Below are positions 17,960 to 26,122 of a DNA stretch of 64,000 nucleotides, piece by piece; the first letter of the stretch is position 1; each line of letters starts with the position of its first letter. The notes below the pieces were generated by a model, which worked only from the letters and a program-made list of their open reading frames with translations, was not told the DNA's origin and did no database searches. Origin of the DNA: Streptomyces lunaelactis (lineage in GTDB: Bacteria; Actinomycetota; Actinomycetes; Streptomycetales; Streptomycetaceae); contig NZ_CP026304.1 in NCBI RefSeq assembly GCF_003054555.1, forward strand, positions 6,572,001 through 6,636,000. Reading direction: 5' to 3'. A program made the position numbers and the translations under genes.

Positions 17960-19186
17960 TCACCACTTGTAGGTCCAGACCGTGTCGTTGAACGAGTCGG
18001 AGCTGTTCACGTAGATCCGGATGCGGGCGGTGTCGTCCTGGAACGACTGGCCCGGCTTCCAGGTCTGCATGTCCAGCGCGGTGCAGTTCCCGGTGGGTGC
18101 GGCGGCGTTGGGGTTGCTCACCACGCGGACCGGTCCACTGCCGCTGGCGACCGAGGTGTCGACCTTGTAGATCAGTACGCCGGTGGCGCAGGCGTTGGAG
18201 TCGTTGTTGGCGGCCTTGCGGGACTCGGCGACGTAGGCCGTGGTGGCGCTGGTCCTGATCACCGCCAGCTTGTAGCCGCTGCCCCCGTACTCCACCCCGT
18301 TCAGGGTGGTGGAGTACGTGCCGTTCGTTGACAGACAGGAGACCTGGCTGTCGGTGATCCAACCGAACTTCCACGCGTGCCAGCCGAGGAACTGCGGGGC
18401 CGGGCCGCTCACCTTGCCCATGACGTCCCAGCCGCCGACGTACTGGTGCTGATCGCCGTTGAACGCGTAGAGGTCGGGCAGGCCGAAGGTGTGGCCGGTC
18501 TCGTGGGCGGCGACCTTGTAGCCCCAGTGCCACATGTCCTGTCCGAAGGTCACCGCCCACTTGATCGTCACCCAGGCGTTCGTCGCCTTGTTCCAGACCC
18601 AGGTCGGATTGGCGGGGTCCTGGACCCAGGTGGGGGTGTGAGTGATCGCGGCCGCGGTGCTGGTCGGCACGATGTGGAACGTGTCGTAGTTGGCGAGGTT
18701 GACGCCTGCGTCGGCGGCACCGGCGAGCGCGTCCTTCACATATATCCGGTGCGTGTCCCAGGAGAACCCGCGCGCCCAGTTGTAGTCGGTGGAGTTCTTC
18801 GGCATGCGCACCCAATTGCCGTGTGGGGCCTGCATGTCCAGCCAGGTCTTGCCGTTGGAGGCATTCCACAGCCAGTTGGCTGCGCCGGAAATCTGGTTGT
18901 AGTAAGGGGTGAGAGGCGTGGTGGTCCCGACGGCGTCGGGGAAGTCCACGTAGATCACTCCTACGCGCTTGGTGCCGACCGGGTTCTGGAACCGGTTGTA
19001 GTCGGTTTGCTGGCCCTCATCGGTGTAGCCGGTCGTCCCCTGGAGCGCACACGCGGAGGTGCTCCCGTTGAATGCATGGGCGGGGCCGGCGGGGACGGTG
19101 ACCAGGGCAAGCAGAGCAAGCAGGGCGGACAGGACGATCAGGGGCGCCGCGGGGAGTGGGCGCCGCGGCTTGGTCGAAGAGCGCAA
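17960..19186 (-). CDS. Secreted M6-family metalloprotease (copy 2)
   Basis: A 408-residue exported protease. Signal peptide to about residue 38 (AHA-FN), then a mature part with SVCALQGTTG-like start (STSACALQGTTGYTDEG) close to copy 1. Zinc site HETGHTFGLPD (228-238). The TTG start at 19186 has GGAGG six bases upstream. Compared with copy 1 it has about ten extra residues, including a Trp-rich insert DPANPTWVWNKATNAWVTI before the conserved KWAVTFGQDMW. It is transcribed alone, in the same direction as the peptide-transporter operon downstream, and a terminator hairpin separates the two. Likely role: extracellular proteolysis. Confidence 0.86.
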   Translation of the reverse strand: MRSSTKPRRPLPAAPLIVLSALLALLALVTVPAGPAHAFNGSTSACALQGTTGYTDEGQQTDYNRFQNPVGTKRVGVIYVDFPDAVGTTTPLTPYYNQISGAANWLWNASNGKTWLDMQAPHGNWVRMPKNSTDYNWARGFSWDTHRIYVKDALAGAADAGVNLANYDTFHIVPTSTAAAITHTPTWVQDPANPTWVWNKATNAWVTIKWAVTFGQDMWHWGYKVAAHETGHTFGLPDLYAFNGDQHQYVGGWDVMGKVSGPAPQFLGWHAWKFGWITDSQVSCLSTNGTYSTTLNGVEYGGSGYKLAVIRTSATTAYVAESRKAANNDSNACATGVLIYKVDTSVASGSGPVRVVSNPNAAAPTGNCTALDMQTWKPGQSFQDDTARIRIYVNSSDSFNDTVWTYKW

Positions 19187-19631
19187 GGTATGCCTCCGGG
19201 GGGAGTGGTCCGGGCTCGGGCCCGGCAGCTGCGACCTTCCCGGGATCGCGCCGGCGTCGGAGGTTCAACCTCCGGATCAACTGGGCGATCGCGGAGCGTA
19301 CCTGCCCGTCCGGGCTGGGTGCCGCCTGGAATTACCGCTGAGCAGGATCCGCTTGAATGTCGGTCAGGGGACATGGTGCGGGCCGGTCAGCGCCTCGGGC
19401 AGCTCTCACCTGTTCATCACATGGCGTTATGAACCTGGAATTCCGCTGCCTGTGGCGCACCGTACGTGCATGCCCGGTCACTGCTTGAGAGCCCCATTTG
19501 ACTACCGCCATGCGCTACCCATCGTTTCCTCCACTTAATGGGTGCGCTTACGCGTTGATCTCTTAGTGGCCGTCGGCGTTCTGTGGAGACAGATGTTCAG
19601 GACATCCGGAATGCGAAAGGGCGGCAAGATC
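19187..19631. other. Intergenic region between divergent M6 protease and ATPase genes
   Basis: No convincing gene. It should carry the promoter of the protease (minus) and that of the anti-sigma-type gene (plus). It contains a palindrome at 19412-19434 (GTTCATCAC-ATGGC-GTTATGAAC, one mismatch), and an isolated TCACAT half-site of the regulon operator at 19417-19422 within it. Confidence 0.6.
19412..19434. repeat. CAT(A/C)AC-N5-GTTATG palindrome
   Basis: Nine-base arms with one mismatch and a five-base spacer, 226 bases upstream of the TTG start of M6 protease copy 2 and 198 bases upstream of the ATPase gene. It shares its core and spacer length with the element at 17815-17837, and CCTGG follows both at nearly the same distance. 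Confidence 0.45.
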
Positions 19632-20159
19632 ATGACGATCAATGAAGTGGACGGCCCGCTGATCGGCCGCCCGGCCCACGGCCTGGCCCACCTCACCCGC
19701 CTGGTTCCCAGGCCATACCGAGGTGAGACCAGGTCTCAATGGTTCGATCGCCACCCGGCCTCCGTGGCCGCCGCTCGGAGTTTCACCCGCGACACCCTGG
19801 TCGAACAGCCCCTTGAGGAATCGGAAACCGTCGAGCTGCTCGTCAGCGAACTGGTTACCAATGCTGTGCGCCACGGAGCCGGGCCGATCCTGCTCAGTGT
19901 TACTGTCCGCGGCACGTCACTGCGGTGCGAAGTCACTGATGCGCATCCGGCTTTCCCCTGTCCCAAGGCAGCCGGCGCCGACGACGAATCCGGTCGAGGC
20001 ATGCAGTTGCTTCATGAGCTGTCCCACCGCTGTGGCGTCCGTCCGGCTCACCGAGGAAAGACGGTCTGGTTCGAGCTGCAGGCTCATGGCCTGGCCGAAG
20101 CCTCCGTCCCGACACCGCTTTCGGCCCCGCCGCTGAAGTGCCAGTCGGCAATCGCATAA
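19632..20159 (+). CDS. RsbW-like anti-sigma-type ATP-binding protein
   Basis: A 175-residue HATPase of the small Streptomyces RsbW/SpoIIAB-like class. The N-box SELVTNAVRHG (about 72-82) binds ATP-Mg; later DDESGRGMQLLHELS holds the G1-box. The ATG at 19632 has AAAGGGCGG seven bases upstream. Such proteins usually act as serine kinases or anti-sigma/anti-anti-sigma partners. No partner gene is adjacent, so the target is unknown. Confidence 0.85.
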   Translation: MTINEVDGPLIGRPAHGLAHLTRLVPRPYRGETRSQWFDRHPASVAAARSFTRDTLVEQPLEESETVELLVSELVTNAVRHGAGPILLSVTVRGTSLRCEVTDAHPAFPCPKAAGADDESGRGMQLLHELSHRCGVRPAHRGKTVWFELQAHGLAEASVPTPLSAPPLKCQSAIA

Positions 20160-20170
20160 CTCCGGTTATG
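20155..20170. repeat. CATAAC-TCCG-GTTATG inverted repeat at the ATPase stop codon
   Basis: Six-base perfect arms with a four-base spacer; the left arm includes the TAA stop. It might be a short terminator or a variant of the CATAAC/GTTATG elements at 17815 and 19412. Confidence 0.35.
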
Positions 20171-20394
20171 GGCTTTCGAGATCTCCCCGACGGCGCACCA
20201 GTGGCCAGATGCTGAGCGAGCCACGCCGCTCGGACACTGTGCCTCCTTACCGGTTTCACCCACGAGCCGAGGGCAGGTCGACGCCCACGGACAGTACCTT
20301 CCGCATGAGGGAGAACGGCTGCCTGGCAGTCCCTGAAGCTCTGGCCTCCATGGTCGGCCGGGACGCTCATAACCACCTCGTGATGGGAGTACCG

Positions 20395-20622
20395 ATGAGC
20401 ATTGCCTGCGATCCCGCAGAGACGGCCAAGACCGGCCCTGGCGCCGGCGGGCAGCGGCCTTTGACGGACGTTCGGAACACCGCCGCTGCACCCCGATCCG
20501 CCGACACGCATGACTCCGCATGCCATTGCGGGCAGTGGTTGGTCTGCTGCGACGGTTGCGAGGCCCTGCGTTGCCTTGATTGCGACCCCTACCGTTCCGA
20601 TGACTGCAACTTCGGCCTCTGA
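20395..20622 (+). CDS. Small Cys-rich (zinc-ribbon-like) protein
   Basis: A 75-residue open frame starting ATG 20395 with GGGAG five bases upstream. The last 27 residues are very Cys-rich: CHCGQWLVCCDGCEALRCLDC, six or more cysteines in CxC/CxxC spacing that could bind zinc or a metal cluster. The first half is polar and probably disordered. It overlaps the start of the next gene by 23 bases in another frame, which would couple their translation. Function unknown; not recognised as a named family. Confidence 0.5.
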   Translation: MSIACDPAETAKTGPGAGGQRPLTDVRNTAAAPRSADTHDSACHCGQWLVCCDGCEALRCLDCDPYRSDDCNFGL

Positions 20623-21994
20623 GCCTTCCCGCGGCGGCGCCGCTACCGAGGAGGACCCGGCCGGTGGCTCACTCCCGACGGGAGGTGGACCGGGAAAGTG
20701 CTTCATCGTCGTCGGGAGCGACGTGGCGCGCAGGGTCTGCGGCTCGTTGAAGTCGGCCGGTCACCAGGTGTGCCACCTGGCTCAGCCCACGGACGAGGAT
20801 CTGCGCCGGGCGCTGGATCGGGAGGTGGCAGGCGTCGCGATCCTGCTCGATGACGATGTCGAGTCCCTGCGCTATGCCCTTGCAGTGGAGCATATTCGTC
20901 CAAACGTCCCGCTGGTGGTGACGATCTTCGACCGGACGGTTGCCGAGCAACTGGTACGCGTGGTCCCGAACTGCCGGGTCACCTCCCCGGCGGATGTCGT
21001 CGCGCCGACCTTCCTGGCCGCATGCGTCGAGTCCGGCCTACTGGCCCTCACCCGGACCTCTTCCGGCCACGTCGCCGCCCGCCTGGAGGGGGACAGTGTC
21101 CGCCTCGAGCCCTACAGGCCACCGCGCTCCCTGAGGTATCGGGCACGGCTGGGGAGGATGCGGGGGCAGCTTCGGCCGCACGACAGCAGTTCGCGGATCA
21201 CGCTGACGGGCCTCGCCGGGCTTCTCGCGGTGCTGTTCCTGGACTGGCTCTGGTCTGTGACTCTCCACCACCGACCGCCGATCGAGGCCCTGTTCGGGGC
21301 GGCGCGAACGGTGTCGACGGTCGGCCCCGTGTCCGCGCACGGTTCGGACGCGTATTTGGTGTTCTCCAGCGTCTCGATGCTCCTCAGCATCGTGTTCACC
21401 GCCGTGTTCACCGCAGGCCTGATCGATCGTCTGCTGGCTCCGCGTTCGGTCGGCATCGTGGGTCCCCGGGCCCTTCCTCGGGCGGGCCATGTGGTGGTCG
21501 TCGGGCTGGGCCAGGTGGGTCTGCGGCTCTGCACCCAGGTACAGGACCTGGGCATCGGCGTGGTCGCAGTGGAGCGGGACCCGGCAGCTCCCAACCTCCG
21601 GCTGGCCAGGGCGCTTGGCGTGCCCGTCGTCGTCGCGGACGCGACGGACAGGTTCGTGCTGCGCGAACTCGGCCTCCACAAGGCGCAGGCGATGGCCGCC
21701 GTCGCCTCGGACGACTTGGACAACATCGCGGTTTCCGTGGCCGCGCTGGCGGTCGCGCCTGATCTGCGCGTGGTCATGCGCGCAGGCGACCACGAGGCCA
21801 TCGCAGAGACCCGTTCGTTGTTCAGGATCGGCCTCGTCCACGACCTCAACAGCCTGTGTGCCGCGTACACGAGCGCAAGCCTGTGCGGACTGCAGCCGCG
21901 CGGCGTGGTGGCACACGGAAAGCGCCTCCTGGTGGAACGTGCGGACGGAGACTTCGTGCCCTGGCCACAGGCGGACCGGTGCGGCCATGAGTAG
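20600..21994 (+). CDS. Two-TM channel-like protein with TrkA-N/RCK NAD-binding domains
   Basis: 464 residues. Order: a degenerate N-terminal Rossmann-like domain (about 33-150, FIVVGSDVARRV without a clean GxGxxG), a first membrane helix (about 200-221), a pore-loop-like segment TVSTVGPV (237-244), a second helix (about 252-275), then a canonical TrkA-N domain with GLGQVG (302-307) and acidic E325 after the second strand, typical for NAD binding. This is the K+ channel/RCK layout, but the filter reads TVGPV instead of TVGYG. The ATG at 20600 is assumed; no good ribosome site precedes it, consistent with coupling to the overlapping Cys-rich gene. Ion specificity and activity are uncertain. Confidence 0.75.
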   Translation: MTATSASEPSRGGAATEEDPAGGSLPTGGGPGKCFIVVGSDVARRVCGSLKSAGHQVCHLAQPTDEDLRRALDREVAGVAILLDDDVESLRYALAVEHIRPNVPLVVTIFDRTVAEQLVRVVPNCRVTSPADVVAPTFLAACVESGLLALTRTSSGHVAARLEGDSVRLEPYRPPRSLRYRARLGRMRGQLRPHDSSSRITLTGLAGLLAVLFLDWLWSVTLHHRPPIEALFGAARTVSTVGPVSAHGSDAYLVFSSVSMLLSIVFTAVFTAGLIDRLLAPRSVGIVGPRALPRAGHVVVVGLGQVGLRLCTQVQDLGIGVVAVERDPAAPNLRLARALGVPVVVADATDRFVLRELGLHKAQAMAAVASDDLDNIAVSVAALAVAPDLRVVMRAGDHEAIAETRSLFRIGLVHDLNSLCAAYTSASLCGLQPRGVVAHGKRLLVERADGDFVPWPQADRCGHE

Positions 21995-22137
21995 TTCTCA
22001 GGTTCCAGGACGTCCAATGCGAGAAGGGCGTCGGCCCGGGCGCTGCGGGCGTGCGTCGTATCAGGGCGCCCGACGCCGTCGAGGCGTGTACGGGTGCTTT
22101 GCCGGAGGGTTCATCCGAAACCGGTCGCATGAAACCC

Positions 22138-22173
22138 TTGATAATGGGCTGTGCAATGTGAAATATTACTGCT
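22138..22173 (+). promoter_or_regulatory. Candidate leaderless promoter with embedded operator
   Basis: TTGATA (22138-22143), an 18-base gap and AATATT (22162-22167) precede the GTG start at 22174 so closely that transcription would begin at or next to the start codon. An operator-like ATGTGA-AATA-TTACTG occupies 22156-22171, covering the -10 element: left arm perfect, right arm three of six. No ribosome-binding sequence is present, which supports a leaderless mRNA. Confidence 0.55.
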
Positions 22174-23328
22174 GTGCCCACGAAAAGAACCCCGGACGTC
22201 ATCGTCGTCGGAGCGGGCGTGGTCGGCGCGGCCTGCGCCTACTACGCAGCGCGCGCCGGCCTGACCGTCACCGTGATCGACCGTGGCCCCGTCGCGGGCG
22301 GCACCACGGGTGCCGGGGAGGGCAACTTGCTGGTCTCCGACAAGGAGCCCGGCCCCGAGCTCGACCTTGCCCTTCTCTCCACCGCGCTGTGGCGAGAGCT
22401 GGCCGAACTGCTCCCGCCGCAGATCGAGTACGAGCCCAAAGGCGGCCTCGTCGTGGCCTCGGGTGAAGCCGGGATGGCAGCGTTGCGCGACTTCGCGGCC
22501 GGACAGGAGAAGGCCGGTGTCCGGGCGGAGGAGGTCGCAGAAGACAGGCTGAACGACTTGGAGCCGCATCTGGCCCCCGGCCTGGCCGGTGGCTTCCACT
22601 ATCCGCAGGACGCCCAGGTCATGCCGGCTCTGGCTGCCGCCCATCTGCTGCGGGCGGGCGGCGATCGGGTGCATCTCAGGCTCGGCGAGCAGGTCACCGG
22701 TCTGCTCACTGCGGCAGAGGGAGAGGTGCGGGGGGTTCGGACGACGGCCGGTGACCTCCATGCCCCGTACGTGGTCAACGCGGCCGGCACGTGGGGCGGT
22801 GAATTCGCCCGGCTCGCGGGCGTCGAGCTCCCCGTCCTGCCCCGCCGCGGCTTTGTCCTCGTCACGGAGCCGCTGCCGCGTGTGGTGCGGCACAAGGTGT
22901 ACGCGGCCGACTATGTTGCCGACGTCGCCAGCGGCTCGGCGGCGCTGCAGACCTCGGCGGTGGTCGAGGGCACCCGGGCGGGCCCCGTCCTGATCGGTGC
23001 CAGCCGGGAACGGGTCGGCTTCGACGTCACGCTGTCGACCGAGGTGCTGCGCCGCTTGGCGGCCCAGGCCACCGCACTGTTCCCGTTCCTGGCCCGGGTC
23101 CGGGCGATCCGGACGTATTCGGGGTTCCGCCCCTACCTGCCCGACCATCTGCCGGCCATCGGACCGGATCCGCGGGTGCCCGGCCTGCTGCACGCCTGCG
23201 GTCACGAAGGCGCGGGGGTCGGTCTCGCCCCGGCCACCGGGCTGCTCATCGCGCTGGCCATGGGCGGTGGTGAACTTCCCCTGGACATGGGGCCGTTCAG
23301 CCCTGCCCGCTTCGACGTTGCCGTCTGA
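22174..23328 (+). CDS. D-hydroxyproline dehydrogenase, FAD-containing DadA-like subunit
   Basis: 384-residue FAD-dependent D-amino-acid-dehydrogenase-family protein (HcnC/LhpB/DadA-like). The N-terminus has the dinucleotide motif VIVVGAGVVGAACAYYAA; further on come GAGEGNLLVS and a C-terminal FAD-binding GLLHACGHEGAGVGLAPATG. It is the first of three overlapping or adjacent genes that together match the known heterotrimeric D-hydroxyproline dehydrogenase: this subunit oxidises cis-4-hydroxy-D-proline to 1-pyrroline-4-hydroxy-2-carboxylate. Start is GTG with no ribosome site. Assignment to hydroxyproline rather than opines or other D-amino acids comes from the neighbouring epimerase and deaminase. 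Confidence 0.88.
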   Translation: MPTKRTPDVIVVGAGVVGAACAYYAARAGLTVTVIDRGPVAGGTTGAGEGNLLVSDKEPGPELDLALLSTALWRELAELLPPQIEYEPKGGLVVASGEAGMAALRDFAAGQEKAGVRAEEVAEDRLNDLEPHLAPGLAGGFHYPQDAQVMPALAAAHLLRAGGDRVHLRLGEQVTGLLTAAEGEVRGVRTTAGDLHAPYVVNAAGTWGGEFARLAGVELPVLPRRGFVLVTEPLPRVVRHKVYAADYVADVASGSAALQTSAVVEGTRAGPVLIGASRERVGFDVTLSTEVLRRLAAQATALFPFLARVRAIRTYSGFRPYLPDHLPAIGPDPRVPGLLHACGHEGAGVGLAPATGLLIALAMGGGELPLDMGPFSPARFDVAV

Positions 23329-23354
23329 CCGTCCGCTATGAGAGGAGGCCCGCA

Positions 23355-23669
23355 GTGGCCCGCACCCCCGCCGAACTGGTTGGGGCGAACCCCGGCCCGT
23401 CGTTCGAGATCACGATGGACGGCCGTCCGGTCACCGCCCTGCCCGGGCAGTCCGTCGCCGCAGCCCTGTGGTCCGCGGGCATCCTCGCCTGGCGCACCAC
23501 TCGCCACACCGACCGCCCGAGGGGTGCCTTCTGCGGCATAGGACAGTGCTACGACTGCCTTGCCACCATCAATGGGGAGCCCAACCGCAGGGCCTGCCTG
23601 GTGCCTGCCCGCCCCGGCGACGTGATCATCACCCAGGAGGGACACGGCCATGCCCGCCTCAGCGTCTGA
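23355..23669 (+). CDS. D-hydroxyproline dehydrogenase, small [2Fe-2S] subunit
   Basis: 104-residue plant-type ferredoxin-like subunit (HcnA/LhpE-like). Cluster ligands are in CGIGQCYDC (about 57-65) with a later cysteine in NRRACLVPA. The GTG at 23355 has GAGGAGG seven bases upstream. It carries electrons between the two FAD subunits. It overlaps the next gene by 20 bases. Confidence 0.9.
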   Translation: MARTPAELVGANPGPSFEITMDGRPVTALPGQSVAAALWSAGILAWRTTRHTDRPRGAFCGIGQCYDCLATINGEPNRRACLVPARPGDVIITQEGHGHARLSV

Positions 23670-25113
23670 CCCGTACGACCTCGCGGTGATCGGAGCGGGC
23701 TCCGCGGGTCTCGCAGGTGCCGTCACCGCCGCCGAACTCGGCCTGTCCGTCGCCCTGTTGGACGGATCGCCGCAGCACGGCGGACAGTTCTACCGGCATC
23801 CCGCGCCCAGTATGGGGGCTGCGCGGCCCGAGGCCCTGCACCACGACTGGGCTGCCTTCGCCGAGCTGCGCCGACGCTTGGAGCGGAGCGACGTCAGCCA
23901 CCTGTCCGGACACCATGTCTGGACGGTCACCAAGGAGGATCACGGTCCCTGGGCGGTGCACGCCGTCACCGGTGTCGACGGCACCGCGGAGCGGTCGGTG
24001 AGGGTGCGGGCCCGAACGGTCCTGCTCGCGACCGGGGCGTACGAACGTCAACTGCCCTTTCCCGGCTGGACCCTGCCGGGTGTCGTGGGTGCCGGGGGAG
24101 CGCAGGCCATGCTCAAGTCCGGCCTGGTGCTGCCCGGTAAGCGCGTTGTCGTGGCGGGCAGCGGCCCCCTGCTCCTCGCGGTCGCCACCTCGCTCGCCGC
24201 CGCCGGCGCGCAGGTCCCGGCCGTGATCGAGGCGTCCGGCTATCTGGGATACGCACGCCATCCCCGCGCGCTCGCGGCCAACCCGCACAAACTGGTCGAG
24301 GCGGCGGTCCACGGTGCCGCTCTGCTGCGGCACCGGGTGCGGCTGCGCACCCGCAGCGCGGTCACCGAGGTGCACGGCACCGACCGGGTGGAGGCCGTCA
24401 CCGTCACCCGGCTCGACCGCGACTGGCGGCCCGTACGGGGGGCGAGCCGGCAGATCGAGTGCGACGCGCTCGCTGTGGGGCACGGCCTTGCACCGCAGAT
24501 CGAACTGGCCACCGCACTCGGCTGCGCCACCCGCCCCGTGGCTGACGGGACATCCGCCCTGGCCCTGGACGGCCTTCAGGAAACCTCGGTGCGTGGCCTC
24601 TGGGCGGCGGGGGAGACCGGGGGCATCGGTGGCGCGCAGCTCGCCCGCTCGGAGGGGGAGCTGGCCGGGCTCGCGGCAGCCGGCAGACTGTACGGGCACC
24701 CCGTCCGCGAGGAGCGCGTTCGCGCGCTGCAACGTCGCCGGGACCGGATGCGGGCCTTCGCCGATGCGATGGCCATCAGTCATGCACCGGCAGCGGGCTG
24801 GACGGGCTGGCTGACCGGCGACACGGAAGTGTGCCGCTGCGAGGAAGTGACCGCAAGAAGCATCCGCGAAGCCGTCACCGACTTCGGGGCCCGCGACGCA
24901 CGCACCGTCAAACTCCTCACCAGGGCCGGCATGGGCTGGTGCCAGGGGCGGATGTGCGGGGCTGCTGTGGCTTGCCTCGCGGCACGCGAAGGCGCCGTGG
25001 AACCACCTGCTGAACGCCGTCCGTTCGCTGTGCCCGTTCCGCTCTCGGCACTCGCTTCGCTCGACGAACCCACCGGGATCCGGCCCGATGCCGCCCCGGG
25101 CGTCGACGACTGA
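23650..25113 (+). CDS. D-hydroxyproline dehydrogenase, FAD/NAD(P)-type subunit with BFD-like [2Fe-2S] domain
   Basis: 487-residue pyridine-nucleotide-disulphide-oxidoreductase-like subunit (HcnB/LhpF-like). First FAD motif LAVIGAGSAGLAGAV, second dinucleotide motif VVVAGSGPLLLAVA, then a C-terminal BFD-type cluster site CRCEEVT ... GMGWCQGRMC (about residues 397-440). It completes the three-subunit dehydrogenase encoded from 22174 and would pass electrons towards the respiratory chain. GGAGG lies seven bases before the ATG. Confidence 0.9.
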   Translation: MPASASDPYDLAVIGAGSAGLAGAVTAAELGLSVALLDGSPQHGGQFYRHPAPSMGAARPEALHHDWAAFAELRRRLERSDVSHLSGHHVWTVTKEDHGPWAVHAVTGVDGTAERSVRVRARTVLLATGAYERQLPFPGWTLPGVVGAGGAQAMLKSGLVLPGKRVVVAGSGPLLLAVATSLAAAGAQVPAVIEASGYLGYARHPRALAANPHKLVEAAVHGAALLRHRVRLRTRSAVTEVHGTDRVEAVTVTRLDRDWRPVRGASRQIECDALAVGHGLAPQIELATALGCATRPVADGTSALALDGLQETSVRGLWAAGETGGIGGAQLARSEGELAGLAAAGRLYGHPVREERVRALQRRRDRMRAFADAMAISHAPAAGWTGWLTGDTEVCRCEEVTARSIREAVTDFGARDARTVKLLTRAGMGWCQGRMCGAAVACLAAREGAVEPPAERRPFAVPVPLSALASLDEPTGIRPDAAPGVDD

Positions 25114-25147
25114 CCCGCGGTCCGCCCTTGTGGGCGCCGCAAAGCCC

Positions 25148-25163
25148 TAGTAAAATGTCACAT
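25148..25163. promoter_or_regulatory. Operator-like site before the deaminase gene
   Basis: TAGTAA-AATG-TCACAT: right arm and spacer match the reverse of the regulon palindrome exactly, left arm three of six. TATTAT at 25163-25168 is a good -10 candidate just after it, so an internal promoter is likely in the 71-base gap after the dehydrogenase genes. No clear -35 element is seen. Confidence 0.55.
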
Positions 25164-25184
25164 ATTATAGAAGGGTTCACTGCC

Positions 25185-26093
25185 ATGACCGCCACCACCT
25201 GGAACAACACCCGCCCCTGGCGCGGGATCATGGTCGCCACGGCTCTGCCCCTGCGCGACGATCTGTCCGTCGACTACGACGCGTACGCCGAGCACGTCCG
25301 CTGGCTGATCGAGCACGGCTGCGACGGCGTCGTACCGAACGGCTCTCTCGGCGAGTACCAGACCCTCACCGACGAGGAGCGGGCCCGTGTGATGCGCACC
25401 GCGGTCGATGCGGCGGGCGACGGCGCGCGGGTCATGCCCGGAGTCGCCGCCTACGGCAGCGCCGAGGCCCGACGCTGGGCGGAGCTGGCGGGCGAAGCGG
25501 GCTGCGGATCGGTCCTCCTGCTGCCCCCGAACGCCTTCCGTGCCGACGAGCAGGCCGTCCGCGCCCACTACACCGAGGCCGCGAAGGCGGGGGTGCCGGT
25601 CGTCGCGTACAACAATCCCATCGACACCAAGGTGGATCTGACGCCCGGGCTGCTGGCCCGGCTGCACCAGGACGGCAGCATCGTCGCGGTCAAGGAATTC
25701 AGCGGTGATGTACGGCGCGCGTACCAGCTCGCCGAACTCGCCCCGGAGCTCGACCTGCTGATCGGTGCGGACGACGTCCTGCTCGAACTCGCCGTGGCCG
25801 GTGCGGTCGGCTGGATCGCCGGATACCCCAACGCCTTCCCCACCACCTGCGCCGAGCTGTACAACGCCGCCGTCGCCGGTGACCTGGACACCGCCCTGCC
25901 GCTCTACAAGTCCCTGCACTCGCTGCTGCGCTGGGATTCGAAGACGGAGTTCGTCCAGTGCATCAAGCTGTCCATGGACATCGTCGGCCGCCGCGGTGGC
26001 CCCACCCGCCCGCCGCGCTTCCCGCTCACGGGGGAGATCGAGGCCGAAGTCCGGGCCGACACCGAGAAGGCCGTCGCCGACGGCCACCGCTGA
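25185..26093 (+). CDS. DHDPS-family lyase, probable 1-pyrroline-4-hydroxy-2-carboxylate deaminase
   Basis: 302-residue (beta/alpha)8-barrel protein of the DapA/NanA family. The Schiff-base lysine is in VAVKEFSGD (about 169-177), the catalytic tyrosine in VVAYNNPID (about 139-147), and the substrate loop is NGSLGEYQTLTDEE. Within hydroxyproline clusters this family (LhpC/HypD-type) deaminates and dehydrates pyrroline-hydroxycarboxylate to 2-oxoglutarate semialdehyde. The ATG at 25185 has AGAAGGG nine bases upstream and gives MTATTWNNT; an earlier in-frame ATG at 25128 lies before the operator and is rejected. Confidence 0.87.
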   Translation: MTATTWNNTRPWRGIMVATALPLRDDLSVDYDAYAEHVRWLIEHGCDGVVPNGSLGEYQTLTDEERARVMRTAVDAAGDGARVMPGVAAYGSAEARRWAELAGEAGCGSVLLLPPNAFRADEQAVRAHYTEAAKAGVPVVAYNNPIDTKVDLTPGLLARLHQDGSIVAVKEFSGDVRRAYQLAELAPELDLLIGADDVLLELAVAGAVGWIAGYPNAFPTTCAELYNAAVAGDLDTALPLYKSLHSLLRWDSKTEFVQCIKLSMDIVGRRGGPTRPPRFPLTGEIEAEVRADTEKAVADGHR

Positions 26094-26122
26094 CCGCAAC
26101 CCCGCTGCCGAAAGGACTCATC

